Positions 1 through 7,392 of a DNA stretch of 24,615 nucleotides are shown here, one piece after another; the stretch's first letter is position 1, and the number at the start of each line of letters is the position of its first letter. Origin of the DNA: UBA1402 sp964488495 (GTDB lineage: Bacteria > Bacteroidota > Bacteroidia > Bacteroidales > UBA1402). The DNA lies in NCBI GenBank assembly GCA_964488495.1, contig CAZAUQ010000036.1, positions 1 through 24,615 on the forward strand. Direction: 5' to 3'. The notes beneath the pieces are model-generated. The model did not search any database. It saw nothing but the letters and a program-made list of their open reading frames with translations, and was not told the origin of the DNA. Made by a program: the position numbers and the translations under genes.

Positions 1-1
1 T

Positions 2-157
2 GCTCTGGTGGCAGGTAAAAATTTCGATTATTTGTGGATACTCTCACGCGAGAACACTATTCCGGGGTACATAGAAGAGAATTATCTTCAGATAGCCGAA
101 GACGCCGGTTACGACACTTCACGGCTCTTGTGGGTGGAACACAACGAACAGGAATAA
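2..157 (+). CDS. Lipocalin family protein (Blc type), C-terminal fragment
   Basis: This is the last 51 codons of a gene that begins before the window, open from base 2 to a TAA at 155-157. The residues include a YLWILSR core, then a helix-like stretch, then YDTSRLLWVEH. That arrangement matches the C-terminal strand and helix of bacterial outer-membrane lipocalins of the Blc/apolipoprotein D family, where a (D/N)YLWILSR block is followed by G(F/Y)DTS(R/K)L. Family members are lipoproteins with a beta-barrel that binds lipids or other hydrophobic ligands in the cell envelope. The N-terminus and any lipobox are outside the window, so location and ligand cannot be read here. The gene is followed directly by a strong bidirectional hairpin terminator. 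Confidence 0.8.
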   Translation, partial: ALVAGKNFDYLWILSRENTIPGYIEENYLQIAEDAGYDTSRLLWVEHNEQE

Positions 158-173
158 TTCTTATTTATACGAA

Positions 174-210
174 AAAAAATAACCCGCTTATAAAGAGCGG
201 GTTATTTTTT
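174..210. terminator. Bidirectional intrinsic terminator between the lipocalin gene and tRNA-Phe
   Basis: A perfect 10-bp stem (179-188 with 196-205, core ATAACCCGCT/AGCGGGTTAT) with a 7-base loop is flanked by an A-run on the left and a T-run on the right. It therefore has a T-tract in both reading directions. It ends the lipocalin transcript on plus and the tRNA-Phe transcript on minus. The pairing is read directly from the sequence. Confidence 0.88.
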
Positions 211-216
211 GGGCTG

Positions 217-289
217 TGGTACCACCAGGAATCGAACCGGGGACACAAGGATTTTCAGTCCTTTGCTCTACCAACTGAGCTATGGTACC
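217..289 (-). tRNA. tRNA-Phe (anticodon GAA)
   Basis: The minus strand folds as a complete cloverleaf. A GGTACCA acceptor strand at the 5' end pairs with TGGTACC at the 3' end. The D-arm has AGCTCAGTTGGTAGAGC. The anticodon stem GGACT/ATCC region carries the loop CTGAAAA with anticodon GAA, and the T-arm contains GGTTCGATTCC. The length is 73 bases up to the discriminator A. The bases after the discriminator (minus strand CAG) are not CCA, so CCA must be added after transcription. It has its own promoter at 305-336 and a terminator at 174-210, so it appears to be a single-gene unit. Confidence 0.96.
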
Positions 290-304
290 TTGCATTAGCG
301 GCCA

Positions 305-336
305 CAAAAGTACAATTCCTTTTTGAAACCACCAAA
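305..336 (-). promoter_or_regulatory. Bacteroidota-type promoter for tRNA-Phe
   Basis: On the minus strand a TTTG (-33 element, positions 336-333) is followed after a 20-base spacer by TACTTTTG (positions 312-305), an exact match to the TAnnTTTG -7 consensus of the Bacteroidota primary sigma factor. Predicted transcription starts roughly 10 bases before the tRNA 5' end at 289. The elements are seen in the sequence and the activity is inferred. Confidence 0.72.
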
Positions 337-375
337 CGAATCCATCAAATAATTATCCCGACGCCCCCATTTAGT

Positions 376-406
376 TTTGAAGATTTAAAAAGCTTCACTA
401 CCTTTG
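376..406 (+). promoter_or_regulatory. Bacteroidota-type promoter for tRNA-Pro (possibly also serS)
   Basis: TTTG at 376-379 and TACCTTTG at 399-406 are separated by 19 bases, an exact fit to the TTTG-N19-21-TAnnTTTG consensus. The start of transcription would fall about 10 bases before tRNA-Pro. No comparable promoter is visible between the tRNA and serS, so this one may also feed serS by read-through. Confidence 0.72.
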
Positions 407-422
407 CAGCGTCTTAGCACAT

Positions 423-498
423 CGGGATGTAGCACAGTTGGTAGCGCGCTACGTTCGGGACGTAGAGGTCGGAAGTTCGAGTCTTCTCATCCCGACCA
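423..498 (+). tRNA. tRNA-Pro (anticodon CGG)
   Basis: The acceptor stem CGGGATG pairs with CATCCCG, followed by discriminator A and an encoded CCA (496-498). The anticodon stem CTACG/CGTAG closes the loop TTCGGGA, giving anticodon CGG, which reads CCG proline codons. The T-arm GGAAGTTCGAGTCTTC is present. Unlike tRNA-Phe next door, the CCA end is genome-encoded, and it immediately enters the A-rich left arm of the downstream terminator hairpin. Confidence 0.95.
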
Positions 499-548
499 AA
501 AGGCACTTAAACGTAGAATTCTCCGCTTAAAAGTGCCTTTTGTTTTTT
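498..548 (+). terminator. Intrinsic terminator after tRNA-Pro
   Basis: An 11-bp stem, AAAAGGCACTT (498-508) with AAGTGCCTTTT (531-541), is followed by G and six Ts. The loop is about 22 bases. The left arm starts on the last base of the encoded CCA. It lies between the tRNA and the serS start at 583, so it may limit read-through into serS. Confidence 0.8.
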
Positions 549-582
549 GAAATACACCGGCGTTTTTTTAAAACTAACAACA

Positions 583-1857
583 ATGCTTACACTTAAGTAC
601 ATCAGCGAAAACACCAGGGAATGCATAGAGCGTCTGGCTGTTAAACATTTTAATGCAGAAGCTCTCGTGGGAGAGATTTTGGAGCTTGATTTGCAACGAC
701 GCAATGCCCAGGCTCAGTCGGATGCTTACGCGGCCGAACTGAATACTCTTTCGAGATCTATAGGCCAATGGATGAAAGAAGGCAAAAAACAGGAGGCTGC
801 CGAGGCTCGCGAAAAGACCCTGCAACTCAAAGAAGAAGGCAAAACGCTGGAAATTGCACGAAAAGAGGCCGAAAACCGAATTCAGGAGCTATTAGTGCAA
901 ATTCCTAATCTTCCGCACAGTTCAGTACCGGCCGGCAAAGGAGCCGAAGACAATGTGACGGAACGCTCCGGCGGCCGTATGCCCGACTTGCCTGCCGATG
1001 CTGTACCTCACTGGGAGTTGGCCAAAAAATACGATTTGATCGATTTTGAATTGGGAGCCAAAATCACCGGAGCCGGTTTCCCGGTATACAAAGGTAAGGG
1101 AGCGCGTTTACAAAGAGCCTTGATAAACTATTTCCTCGATCGTGCCCGCCAGGCAGGATATCTGGAAATTCAGCCGCCCTATGTGGTGAACGCCGCTTCG
1201 GGGTACGGCACGGGACAGTTGCCCGACAAAGAGGGGCAGATGTATTATGCCGGACTGGATGAACTTTATTTAATTCCGACGGCCGAAGTACCTGTGACCA
1301 ATATCTACCGCGACGTCATATTGGACGAAAAGGATTTGCCGGTAAAGAATACGGCCTATTCGGCCTGCTTCCGTCGCGAAGCCGGAGCTTACGGCAAGGA
1401 TGTCAGGGGCCTGAACCGCCTGCATCAGTTTGATAAAGTGGAAATTGTGTGTATTGAGCATCCCGATCGCTCTTACGAACGTTTGGAAAAAATGGTAGCC
1501 CATGTGCAAAGCCTGGTCGAAGAGCTGGAATTGCCCTGGCGCATTTTGCGCCTGTGTGGGGGCGATATGAGCTTTACTTCGGCGCTGACTTTTGATTTCG
1601 AGGTTTATTCTGCCGCTCAGCAACGTTGGCTCGAAGTAAGCTCGGTATCGAATTTTGAAAGCTTTCAGGCTAACCGTCTTAAATGTCGTTTCCGCGCTGC
1701 CGAAGGCGGAAAAATTCAGCTTTGTCATACACTCAACGGCAGTGCGCTGGCTTTACCCCGCATAGTGGCTGCCTTACTCGAAAACAATCAGACGGCAGAC
1801 GGAATTCGTATTCCTGAAGTGTTGCGTCCATACACCGGATTTGATATTATCGATTAA
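583..1857 (+). CDS. serS: Seryl-tRNA synthetase
   Basis: A class II aminoacyl-tRNA synthetase that charges tRNA-Ser with serine using ATP in the cytoplasm. It is 424 aa, a normal family length. Residues 1 to about 110 form the long antiparallel coiled-coil arm that contacts the tRNA-Ser variable arm. The catalytic domain follows, with the serine-pocket TAE (233-235), motif 2 starting FRREAG (263-268) and containing GKDVRGLNRLHQFDK, and motif 3 TLNGSALALPR (383-393) with the class II arginine R393. The ATG at 583 was chosen because MLTLKYISEN matches the usual start; the frame stays open upstream to a TTG at 547, but that lies in the terminator T-run. The leader is A-rich without a Shine-Dalgarno, as is usual in Bacteroidota. 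No own promoter is evident. Confidence 0.97.
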   Translation: MLTLKYISENTRECIERLAVKHFNAEALVGEILELDLQRRNAQAQSDAYAAELNTLSRSIGQWMKEGKKQEAAEAREKTLQLKEEGKTLEIARKEAENRIQELLVQIPNLPHSSVPAGKGAEDNVTERSGGRMPDLPADAVPHWELAKKYDLIDFELGAKITGAGFPVYKGKGARLQRALINYFLDRARQAGYLEIQPPYVVNAASGYGTGQLPDKEGQMYYAGLDELYLIPTAEVPVTNIYRDVILDEKDLPVKNTAYSACFRREAGAYGKDVRGLNRLHQFDKVEIVCIEHPDRSYERLEKMVAHVQSLVEELELPWRILRLCGGDMSFTSALTFDFEVYSAAQQRWLEVSSVSNFESFQANRLKCRFRAAEGGKIQLCHTLNGSALALPRIVAALLENNQTADGIRIPEVLRPYTGFDIID

Positions 1858-1871
1858 TCCGGCCGTTTTAT

Positions 1872-1924
1872 CTGTTATAAAAAAAGTAAGAGGGCGCCGC
1901 AATTTATTACGGCGCCCTCTCTTA
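1872..1924 (-). terminator. Terminator of pckA, between convergent serS and pckA
   Basis: A 10-11 bp GC-rich stem (1889-1899 with 1910-1920, core GAGGGCGCCG/CGGCGCCCTC) has a 10-base loop. On the minus strand it is followed closely by a seven-T tract, so it best serves pckA. On the plus strand the T-tract is poor, but the strong stem may also halt serS transcripts. Confidence 0.8.
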
Positions 1925-1946
1925 TGTGAGCTTAGAAGTATTTTGA

Positions 1947-3557
1947 TCAGAGTTTCGGACCGGCAGCTACCAGTTTCTGACCGGCTTTGTTGTTTTTGGT
2001 AAACTTGTCGAAGTTCTTGATGAAGCGGGCAGCCAGGTCTTTGGCTTTGTCTTCCCAAACTTTGGCATCGGCATAAGTATCCTTGGGATCAAGAATAGCC
2101 GGGTTTACGTTGGGCAAAGCGGTGGGTACCTTAAAGTTGAAATAAGCGATGTTTTTGGTGGCTGCTTTGTCGATGGAACCGTCCAGGATGGCATCGATGA
2201 TGCCGCGGGTATCTTTGATGGTGATACGTTTGCCGGTGCCGTTCCATCCGGTATTAACCAGATAAGCGGTGGCTCCGGAAGCTTCCATCCTCTTAACCAA
2301 TTCCTGAGCATACTTGGTAGGATGCAAAGCCAGGAAGGCAGCTCCAAAACAGGCGGAGAAAGTGGGAGTGGGTTCCGTGATACCGCGTTCGGTTCCGGCC
2401 AGTTTGGCGGTAAAACCGCTCAGGAAATAATACTGGGCCTGTTCGGGGGTCAGTATCGATACGGGAGGCAAAACGCCGAATGCATCGGCCGACAGGAAGA
2501 TTACTTTCTTGGCATGACCGGCTTTGGATACAGGTTTTACGATATTGTCGATGTGGTAAATAGGATAAGAAACGCGGGTGTTTTCGGTAACACTACCGTC
2601 GTTGAAGTCGATTTTACCATTGGCGTCAACGGTAACGTTTTCGAGCAGAGCATCGCGACGAATGGCATTCCAGATGTCGGGCTCATGTTCCTGGCTCAGA
2701 TGGATGGTTTTGGCATAACAGCCACCTTCGAAATTGAAAACGCCTTCGTCGTCCCAGCCGTGTTCGTCGTCACCAATCAGTTGACGTTTGGGATCGGTCG
2801 AAAGAGTAGTTTTGCCGGTACCGGACAAGCCAAAGAAGATTGCGGTGTCGCCGTTTTTCCCTACGTTGGCCGAGCAGTGCATGGAAGCTATCCCCTGCAG
2901 AGGCAGGTAGTAGTTCATCAGGGTGAAGATGCCTTTTTTCATTTCTCCCCCGTACCAAGTACCGCCTATCACCTGCATTTTTTCGGTCAGGTTGAAAACA
3001 GTGAAAGTTTCAGAGTTTAATCCCAATTCTTTATATTGAGCGCCGGCGTTGGTTTTGGATCCGTTGATGGAAACAAAATCGGGTTCGCCGTAATTTTTGA
3101 GTTCTTCTTCGGTGGGACGGATAAACATGTTCTTTACGAAGTGGGCCTGCCAGGCAACTTCCATAATAAAGCGCACTTTAAGACGGGTAGCTTCGTTGGC
3201 ACCGCAGAATGTGTCTATCACATAGAGTTTCTTGTTGGATAATTGCTTGGCAACAAGATCTTTCAGAACACCCCATGATGCTTTAGGCAGGGGTTTATTG
3301 TCGTTTTTATATTCGTCCGAAGTCCACCAGATGGTGTCTTTGGAAATATCGTCCATTACAATGAATTTGTCTTTGGGTGAGCGCCCGGTATATACACCCG
3401 TCATGACATTGACAGCCCCCATTTCTGTAACCTGTCCCCTTTCAAATCCCTGTAACCCGGGATCTGTCTCATCCTTGAATAATTGTTCAAAAGAAGGATT
3501 GTGAACAATCTCTGTTGTACCTTTGATTCCGTACTTTGATAGATCTAATGATTTCAT
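1947..3557 (-). CDS. pckA: Phosphoenolpyruvate carboxykinase (ATP)
   Basis: Interconverts oxaloacetate + ATP and PEP + CO2 + ADP in the cytosol. In fermentative Bacteroidales the enzyme is generally considered to run toward oxaloacetate, fixing CO2 on the route to succinate and propionate. The length of 536 aa is standard. Visible motifs are GRSPKDKF (58-65, substrate arginine), the YGGEMKKG region (202-209) with the metal-binding lysine, H227, the kinase-1a P-loop GLSGTGKTT (243-251), and the kinase-2 stretch starting IGDDEHGWDDEG (261-272). The P-loop with the ATP-type layout separates it from GTP-dependent enzymes. The start MKSLDLSKYG fits homologues. A -7 element lies at 3619-3626 and a strong terminator follows, so it is probably a single-gene transcript. 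Confidence 0.97.
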   Translation of the reverse strand: MKSLDLSKYGIKGTTEIVHNPSFEQLFKDETDPGLQGFERGQVTEMGAVNVMTGVYTGRSPKDKFIVMDDISKDTIWWTSDEYKNDNKPLPKASWGVLKDLVAKQLSNKKLYVIDTFCGANEATRLKVRFIMEVAWQAHFVKNMFIRPTEEELKNYGEPDFVSINGSKTNAGAQYKELGLNSETFTVFNLTEKMQVIGGTWYGGEMKKGIFTLMNYYLPLQGIASMHCSANVGKNGDTAIFFGLSGTGKTTLSTDPKRQLIGDDEHGWDDEGVFNFEGGCYAKTIHLSQEHEPDIWNAIRRDALLENVTVDANGKIDFNDGSVTENTRVSYPIYHIDNIVKPVSKAGHAKKVIFLSADAFGVLPPVSILTPEQAQYYFLSGFTAKLAGTERGITEPTPTFSACFGAAFLALHPTKYAQELVKRMEASGATAYLVNTGWNGTGKRITIKDTRGIIDAILDGSIDKAATKNIAYFNFKVPTALPNVNPAILDPKDTYADAKVWEDKAKDLAARFIKNFDKFTKNNKAGQKLVAAGPKL

Positions 3558-3618
3558 TTTTAAATGATTAAAGAATAAATTTTTTGAAAACTCCTTATTG
3601 GGCCAATTTTACCGGGTG

Positions 3619-3626
3619 CAAAGATA
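3619..3626 (-). promoter_or_regulatory. Candidate -7 element of the pckA promoter
   Basis: Minus-strand TATCTTTG matches TAnnTTTG exactly. The position predicts a leader of about 55 bases before the pckA ATG at 3557. No clean TTTG -33 element lies 19-21 bases upstream, only AT-rich sequence, so the call rests on the -7 box and its position. Confidence 0.5.
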
Positions 3627-3667
3627 AAAAATAAAATCGGATGCCGCTAATTAATTAAAGAAAAATT

Positions 3668-4609
3668 TCAGTAATAGATGAAATTATTTTTTTCGATGGT
3701 TTCCAGCACCCTTTTTTTGATTTCGGCAGCGGAGGGGTTGAGTTCTTTGGTGCTGAACGTTCCTCTTTTGCAGTCGATCCGTTCGTACACCATTAAATAG
3801 AGGTTGAAAATGATGTCAAGGCTCAACCGGGAAGCGGGTTCCATAAGGGGTTTGATTCTTTGCAGTGTATTATAGGTTTCGGTGCGGTATTGATCGGCTA
3901 TTTCACAATAGTCTGCCATCATATTACGAAAGCCCTGACAAAGAGGATCTCCCAGGGCCATTTTTTGAAGCATATTGCGACTGAGGCCGTGTTTTTGCAT
4001 TAAATCGTCTGCATAATACATCAGGTTGTTGCGCTGATCTTTGACGAAATCTCGCATTATGTGCACCAGGTAACTGAAAACGGCACAGGAAACGGCTGCC
4101 CCGCGTACGTCAAACAAAGGCATCAGATAAGTGTTCTCTTTTTTTCTCAGACCTGCCAGATGTACAAAAATGGAGGCCGGAGCGACAGAAGCTCCTTCGG
4201 CGTAAGTCAAAAATGTCTTCAGGCTGGCAAATCCGGTATGCTTGATGTCGTAAATCATGGCCTGGGCAAAAGCTCTCATTGTCCAGACAGGAATGCCGAA
4301 GCGTTTGAATGTTTGTGATACCTCCTGAACCATAGCGTTATCTGAACTTTGCTTTTCGATTTCGCTCAACCATTTATTGACTTCTGCCATAAGTCGATCT
4401 TTTTCCTGCAGAGAAATGACCGGATGTTCCGTTTTGTAATTATCTACCAAATCGTCTATGGCACGCATCAATTTATAACAGCTGACGGCTGCCTGGTATC
4501 GTTCTTCTTCCCAGAAAGCGGCAGCAATCAGAATATTGGGATGATCTTTAATATTCTCAAAATCCAGGGAGTTGCAGCGTTCAATGAATTGGTTTTTTAA
4601 GGCATCCAT
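3668..4609 (-). CDS. Squalene/phytoene synthase family protein (CrtB/CrtM-like)
   Basis: A trans-isoprenyl head-to-head synthase. Family members condense two farnesyl- or geranylgeranyl-diphosphates into squalene, dehydrosqualene or phytoene. The length is 313 aa. The first aspartate-rich motif is DDLVD (52-56). The second region reads HIMRDFVKDQRNNLMYY, giving D187 and D191 as the second metal site. YAEGASVAPASIF (136-148) matches the conserved substrate-channel segment, and D121 falls in the usual MxxDI position. All metal-binding aspartates are therefore present, so it should be active. It lies 9 bases after a CrtI-type desaturase on the same strand, which argues for phytoene or dehydrosqualene rather than hopanoid or sterol squalene. 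Chain length (C30 or C40) cannot be told from sequence alone, so no gene symbol is assigned. Confidence 0.88.
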   Translation of the reverse strand: MDALKNQFIERCNSLDFENIKDHPNILIAAAFWEEERYQAAVSCYKLMRAIDDLVDNYKTEHPVISLQEKDRLMAEVNKWLSEIEKQSSDNAMVQEVSQTFKRFGIPVWTMRAFAQAMIYDIKHTGFASLKTFLTYAEGASVAPASIFVHLAGLRKKENTYLMPLFDVRGAAVSCAVFSYLVHIMRDFVKDQRNNLMYYADDLMQKHGLSRNMLQKMALGDPLCQGFRNMMADYCEIADQYRTETYNTLQRIKPLMEPASRLSLDIIFNLYLMVYERIDCKRGTFSTKELNPSAAEIKKRVLETIEKNNFIYY

Positions 4610-4618
4610 GGCAAAAGC

Positions 4619-6103
4619 TTATTTATAATCGTTCAAAATGCGCTGAGAGCAAAGTTTGGCAGAAAGCAATACCAGAGGGACTCCGTTTCCGGGATGTGTG
4701 CTGCCCCCTGCAAAATAGAGATTCTTATATCGGGCGTGTTTGTTGTGTGGCCTGAAATATCCCATCTGAAAAATATTGTGGTTGATACTGCCAAAGACTG
4801 ATCCTTTGCAAACATGCAATACAGATTGCCATGTTTGGGGCAGATAGCAGATTTCAAATTTGATGTGTTGTTCAATATCAGTGAGCCCTTGTTTTTTGAG
4901 TCTGGCTATGACATAGTCTCGTCCGCTTTGTCTCAATTCTTGCCAGCGCTCCTTGTTGGAATCGTCCAGGTGCCCGACGGGAATAATGATGGTCATGCTT
5001 TCCTGTCCCGAAGGAGCAGCAGTGGGATCGGTACGGGCGGGTGTATGAACGTAGAAGCTGGGTTCGTCGCTCATGCTGTTTTTTTCAAAAATAGCTTCCA
5101 GGCCCTTTTTGTAATCAGCCGACAGCAGCACATTGTGATGCCCCAGTTGCGGATATTGCTTGTCGAGTCCCCAATGAAATACGATGGCTGAACAAGAATA
5201 GGACTTTCGTTCCAATCGTCGGGATTTTCTGCCGGGTGGTAACAACTCCTTATATACATAGGGCAGGTCGGCATTGGCTACAACGATATCTGCTTCGTGA
5301 ATCGATCCATCTTCGAGCTGAACTCCCTTTACACATCTTTTGCCGGTTATTATGCTTTTTACTTCGCAGTTGCAGCGGATATCCACTCCCAGATCCAGAG
5401 CTTTTTCCTGCAACACTTCTACTATACGGTGCATGCCTCCGGCCGGGAAGAGTGATCCTTCACTAAGTTCTGCGGCGGGCAGCATCGAAAACAGCGCAGG
5501 AGCCTTAAGCGGATTTTGACCTACGTAAATATTCTGAAAGGTAAAAGCGGTTTTAAGGTAGGGATGTTTAAAGAATCGGGCGGTGTACGACTGATGGCGA
5601 AGGTGAATTTTAAGTTTAGCCAGCAACATGAGGTTTCTCAGGTTGACAAATTCAAACAGCCGGTAGAAATTTCTTCCCAGCAAATGCTTCATGGCAAGCA
5701 GATACATTTTATAGCCCGTGGCAACATATTGTTGGGCTTGTTGAAAACTGCCGGCTTCGATTTTTTCCAATTGTTGTTTAAAGAAAACTTCGTCGGTGCT
5801 AAAGTCAAGAAAATCCGTTTCGTTGTAAATAAGTCTGTATATAGTAGGCAGGGCAGTACCCGGTAAATCCTTGTCGAGCGACAAACCCAGGTAATCGAAA
5901 ACTTCACGGTAAATACCGGGCATCAAAAAAATGGTGGCACCCAGGTCAAAGCGGTGTCCGTCGCGTTTAATTCCTCCGCAGCGCCCTCCGGTTTCGGGAT
6001 TTTTTTCAAAAATACTTACTTTGAAACCCTGTCGGGCCAAGGCTATGGCTGTAGCAAGGCCGGCTACTCCTGCGCCAATAATAATGACTTTCTTGTGTTC
6101 CAT
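4619..6103 (-). CDS. Phytoene desaturase-type FAD oxidoreductase (CrtI/CrtN-like)
   Basis: An FAD-dependent amine-oxidase-fold desaturase that introduces double bonds into the colourless product of a phytoene or dehydrosqualene synthase, giving a coloured polyene. It is 494 aa, the usual length. The N-terminal Rossmann motif is GAGVAG (10-15) with the ribose-binding acidic residue E33 in FEK and the following GGRCGG. The C-terminal CrtI signature reads NLYFAGGSTHPGNGVPLVLLS, which closes the FAD site. The central region (about 100-300) is the hydrophobic substrate domain. It is followed after 9 bases by the synthase and preceded after 83 bases by the alpha/beta hydrolase gene. No clean promoter was found in the 83-base gap (only a one-mismatch TAATTTTT box), so it may share the korA transcript. 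Confidence 0.9.
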   Translation of the reverse strand: MEHKKVIIIGAGVAGLATAIALARQGFKVSIFEKNPETGGRCGGIKRDGHRFDLGATIFLMPGIYREVFDYLGLSLDKDLPGTALPTIYRLIYNETDFLDFSTDEVFFKQQLEKIEAGSFQQAQQYVATGYKMYLLAMKHLLGRNFYRLFEFVNLRNLMLLAKLKIHLRHQSYTARFFKHPYLKTAFTFQNIYVGQNPLKAPALFSMLPAAELSEGSLFPAGGMHRIVEVLQEKALDLGVDIRCNCEVKSIITGKRCVKGVQLEDGSIHEADIVVANADLPYVYKELLPPGRKSRRLERKSYSCSAIVFHWGLDKQYPQLGHHNVLLSADYKKGLEAIFEKNSMSDEPSFYVHTPARTDPTAAPSGQESMTIIIPVGHLDDSNKERWQELRQSGRDYVIARLKKQGLTDIEQHIKFEICYLPQTWQSVLHVCKGSVFGSINHNIFQMGYFRPHNKHARYKNLYFAGGSTHPGNGVPLVLLSAKLCSQRILNDYK

Positions 6104-6186
6104 TTTTCAATAGTTCCGGCAGATTTTTTCTACACGTTTTTGTTGTGCCGCGAAAAATTATTAATCCAAGGTTGTTTAATCTTGTT

Positions 6187-7392
6187 TTAGTGTCTTAGCA
6201 GGGCTTTATTCAAAAACAGCAAACTTTGCTCGTGCATGGCGCGGCTAAAAAAATGGGGTGAATCCCAGATCTCTGTCCTGAGCTGATCTCCGGCTCCCTG
6301 GCTTTCCCAGACACGGCGCATAGTTTCGAAAGCATCCAGGCAGCCCTGCAGGGGGAAGAGCTTATCGCGGTTGCCGTTGATGAAATACATGGGCTTGGGG
6401 CAGGCTATGGAAGCCACATGGGGATAGTCCAGGTAATTCCTGATTTCCGGTAACAACATTGAATAGGCGCTTCCTCCCTTGTTTTGGTTGTTGCTCAGCG
6501 TCATTAAGTGTTCTGTGGTGTTCATCCAGCAAACAGCAACCGCTGCGCTGACTTTTTCGCTTGCGGCCGCCAGCATCCAGGCCCGGTGGGCGCCCATGGA
6601 AAAGCCCAGGGCGGCTATGCGCTTAGCATCTACACAGGGTAGGCTGCTTAAAAATTCTACGCTTTGTATGTCGTCATTGGTGATGTGTCCACACCAGGTC
6701 CTGCCCAGTTGAAACATATTGGAAGCCAAGGCCTGTTGTCTGTTGTAATCGTGTCCTTCAACCGAACCGCGTTCAGACCAGAACAGCGCATCTATAGCCA
6801 GTACCACGTAACCCTGTGAAGCAAAATAATCGCCTGTATAAATACTGTCGTAACACTGTACCGACCATTGATTACATTCTTTTTCCAAAGCCGGCGAAGG
6901 ATGAATGGGTTTAATCATTTTTTCCTTGCCAATGGAAAATTTGGCGCCGTGATCGTGCAACATTACGACGGCCGGGAAGGGACCTTCTCCTTCGGGAACA
7001 AGGAGGTAGGCCGGAATGCGTTCAAAAGAACTTATATTAATAAGTATTTTTTGAGCTTGATATGGCTGCCCACCTTGATAAGCTCCTCGCTTTTCTTCGT
7101 CCAGTACCAGCATATCGAAATCTCCGGCAGGTGGCGGGACCGGGCCCATACAGTCGAAAAGTACCTGTCGGGCTTGTTTTTTCCACTTTTTGAAGCGGTT
7201 TTTTTGCTGAAGTTGTTTTGGGTTTCCCTGATGTTCCCAGGCCATGGGAAAAGTTAATACCTCTTTGACCTGTTGGTAGAACAAAGGCATATTGTTTTTC
7301 AGCCCGTAGGGCGTGTAGGTTTCGGGTTGTTCAGACTTAAGGTTAAAACACCAGAAACATAAACCGATCAGGCAAAGTACTTGCAGTTTCAT
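6187..7392 (-). CDS. Predicted secreted alpha/beta hydrolase (dienelactone-hydrolase-like)
   Basis: A serine hydrolase of unknown substrate, 401 aa from the ATG at 7392. Residues 1-20 (MKLQVLCLIGLCFWCF) form a hydrophobic signal-like segment, so it is probably exported. The catalytic triad can be read as S265 in GFSMGAHR, D343 in NGNRDKLFP and H380 in SPHFFSRAMHE. MLHDHGAKF (144-152) is the oxyanion-region strand turn. The layout resembles large Bacteroidota hydrolases placed near dienelactone hydrolases and acetyl-xylan esterases. The start at 7392 overlaps the korB stop as ATGA, which suggests translational coupling; an upstream TTG at 7404 is open but would break the signal peptide. A carbohydrate esterase role is possible but not shown. 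Confidence 0.85.
   Translation of the reverse strand: MKLQVLCLIGLCFWCFNLKSEQPETYTPYGLKNNMPLFYQQVKEVLTFPMAWEHQGNPKQLQQKNRFKKWKKQARQVLFDCMGPVPPPAGDFDMLVLDEEKRGAYQGGQPYQAQKILINISSFERIPAYLLVPEGEGPFPAVVMLHDHGAKFSIGKEKMIKPIHPSPALEKECNQWSVQCYDSIYTGDYFASQGYVVLAIDALFWSERGSVEGHDYNRQQALASNMFQLGRTWCGHITNDDIQSVEFLSSLPCVDAKRIAALGFSMGAHRAWMLAAASEKVSAAVAVCWMNTTEHLMTLSNNQNKGGSAYSMLLPEIRNYLDYPHVASIACPKPMYFINGNRDKLFPLQGCLDAFETMRRVWESQGAGDQLRTEIWDSPHFFSRAMHEQSLLFLNKALLRH

Noticed and set aside
34..417. 127-codon open frame crossing the left tRNA region
   Set aside because: It runs through the terminator and antisense through tRNA-Phe, and it overlaps the real lipocalin frame. No family resemblance.
547..582. 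TTG start for serS
   Set aside because: It lies in the T-tract of the tRNA-Pro terminator and adds residues absent from SerS proteins. The ATG at 583 matches the family.
2322..3020. 232-codon open frame antisense to pckA
   Set aside because: It lies wholly inside a well-conserved gene on the other strand, with a glycine/phenylalanine-rich composition typical of shadow frames. No start context or motif.
6104..6186. Promoter or small RNA in the 83-base gap before the CrtI-like gene
   Set aside because: Only a one-mismatch -7-like box (TAATTTTT on minus) without a -33 element, and no stable hairpin was found.
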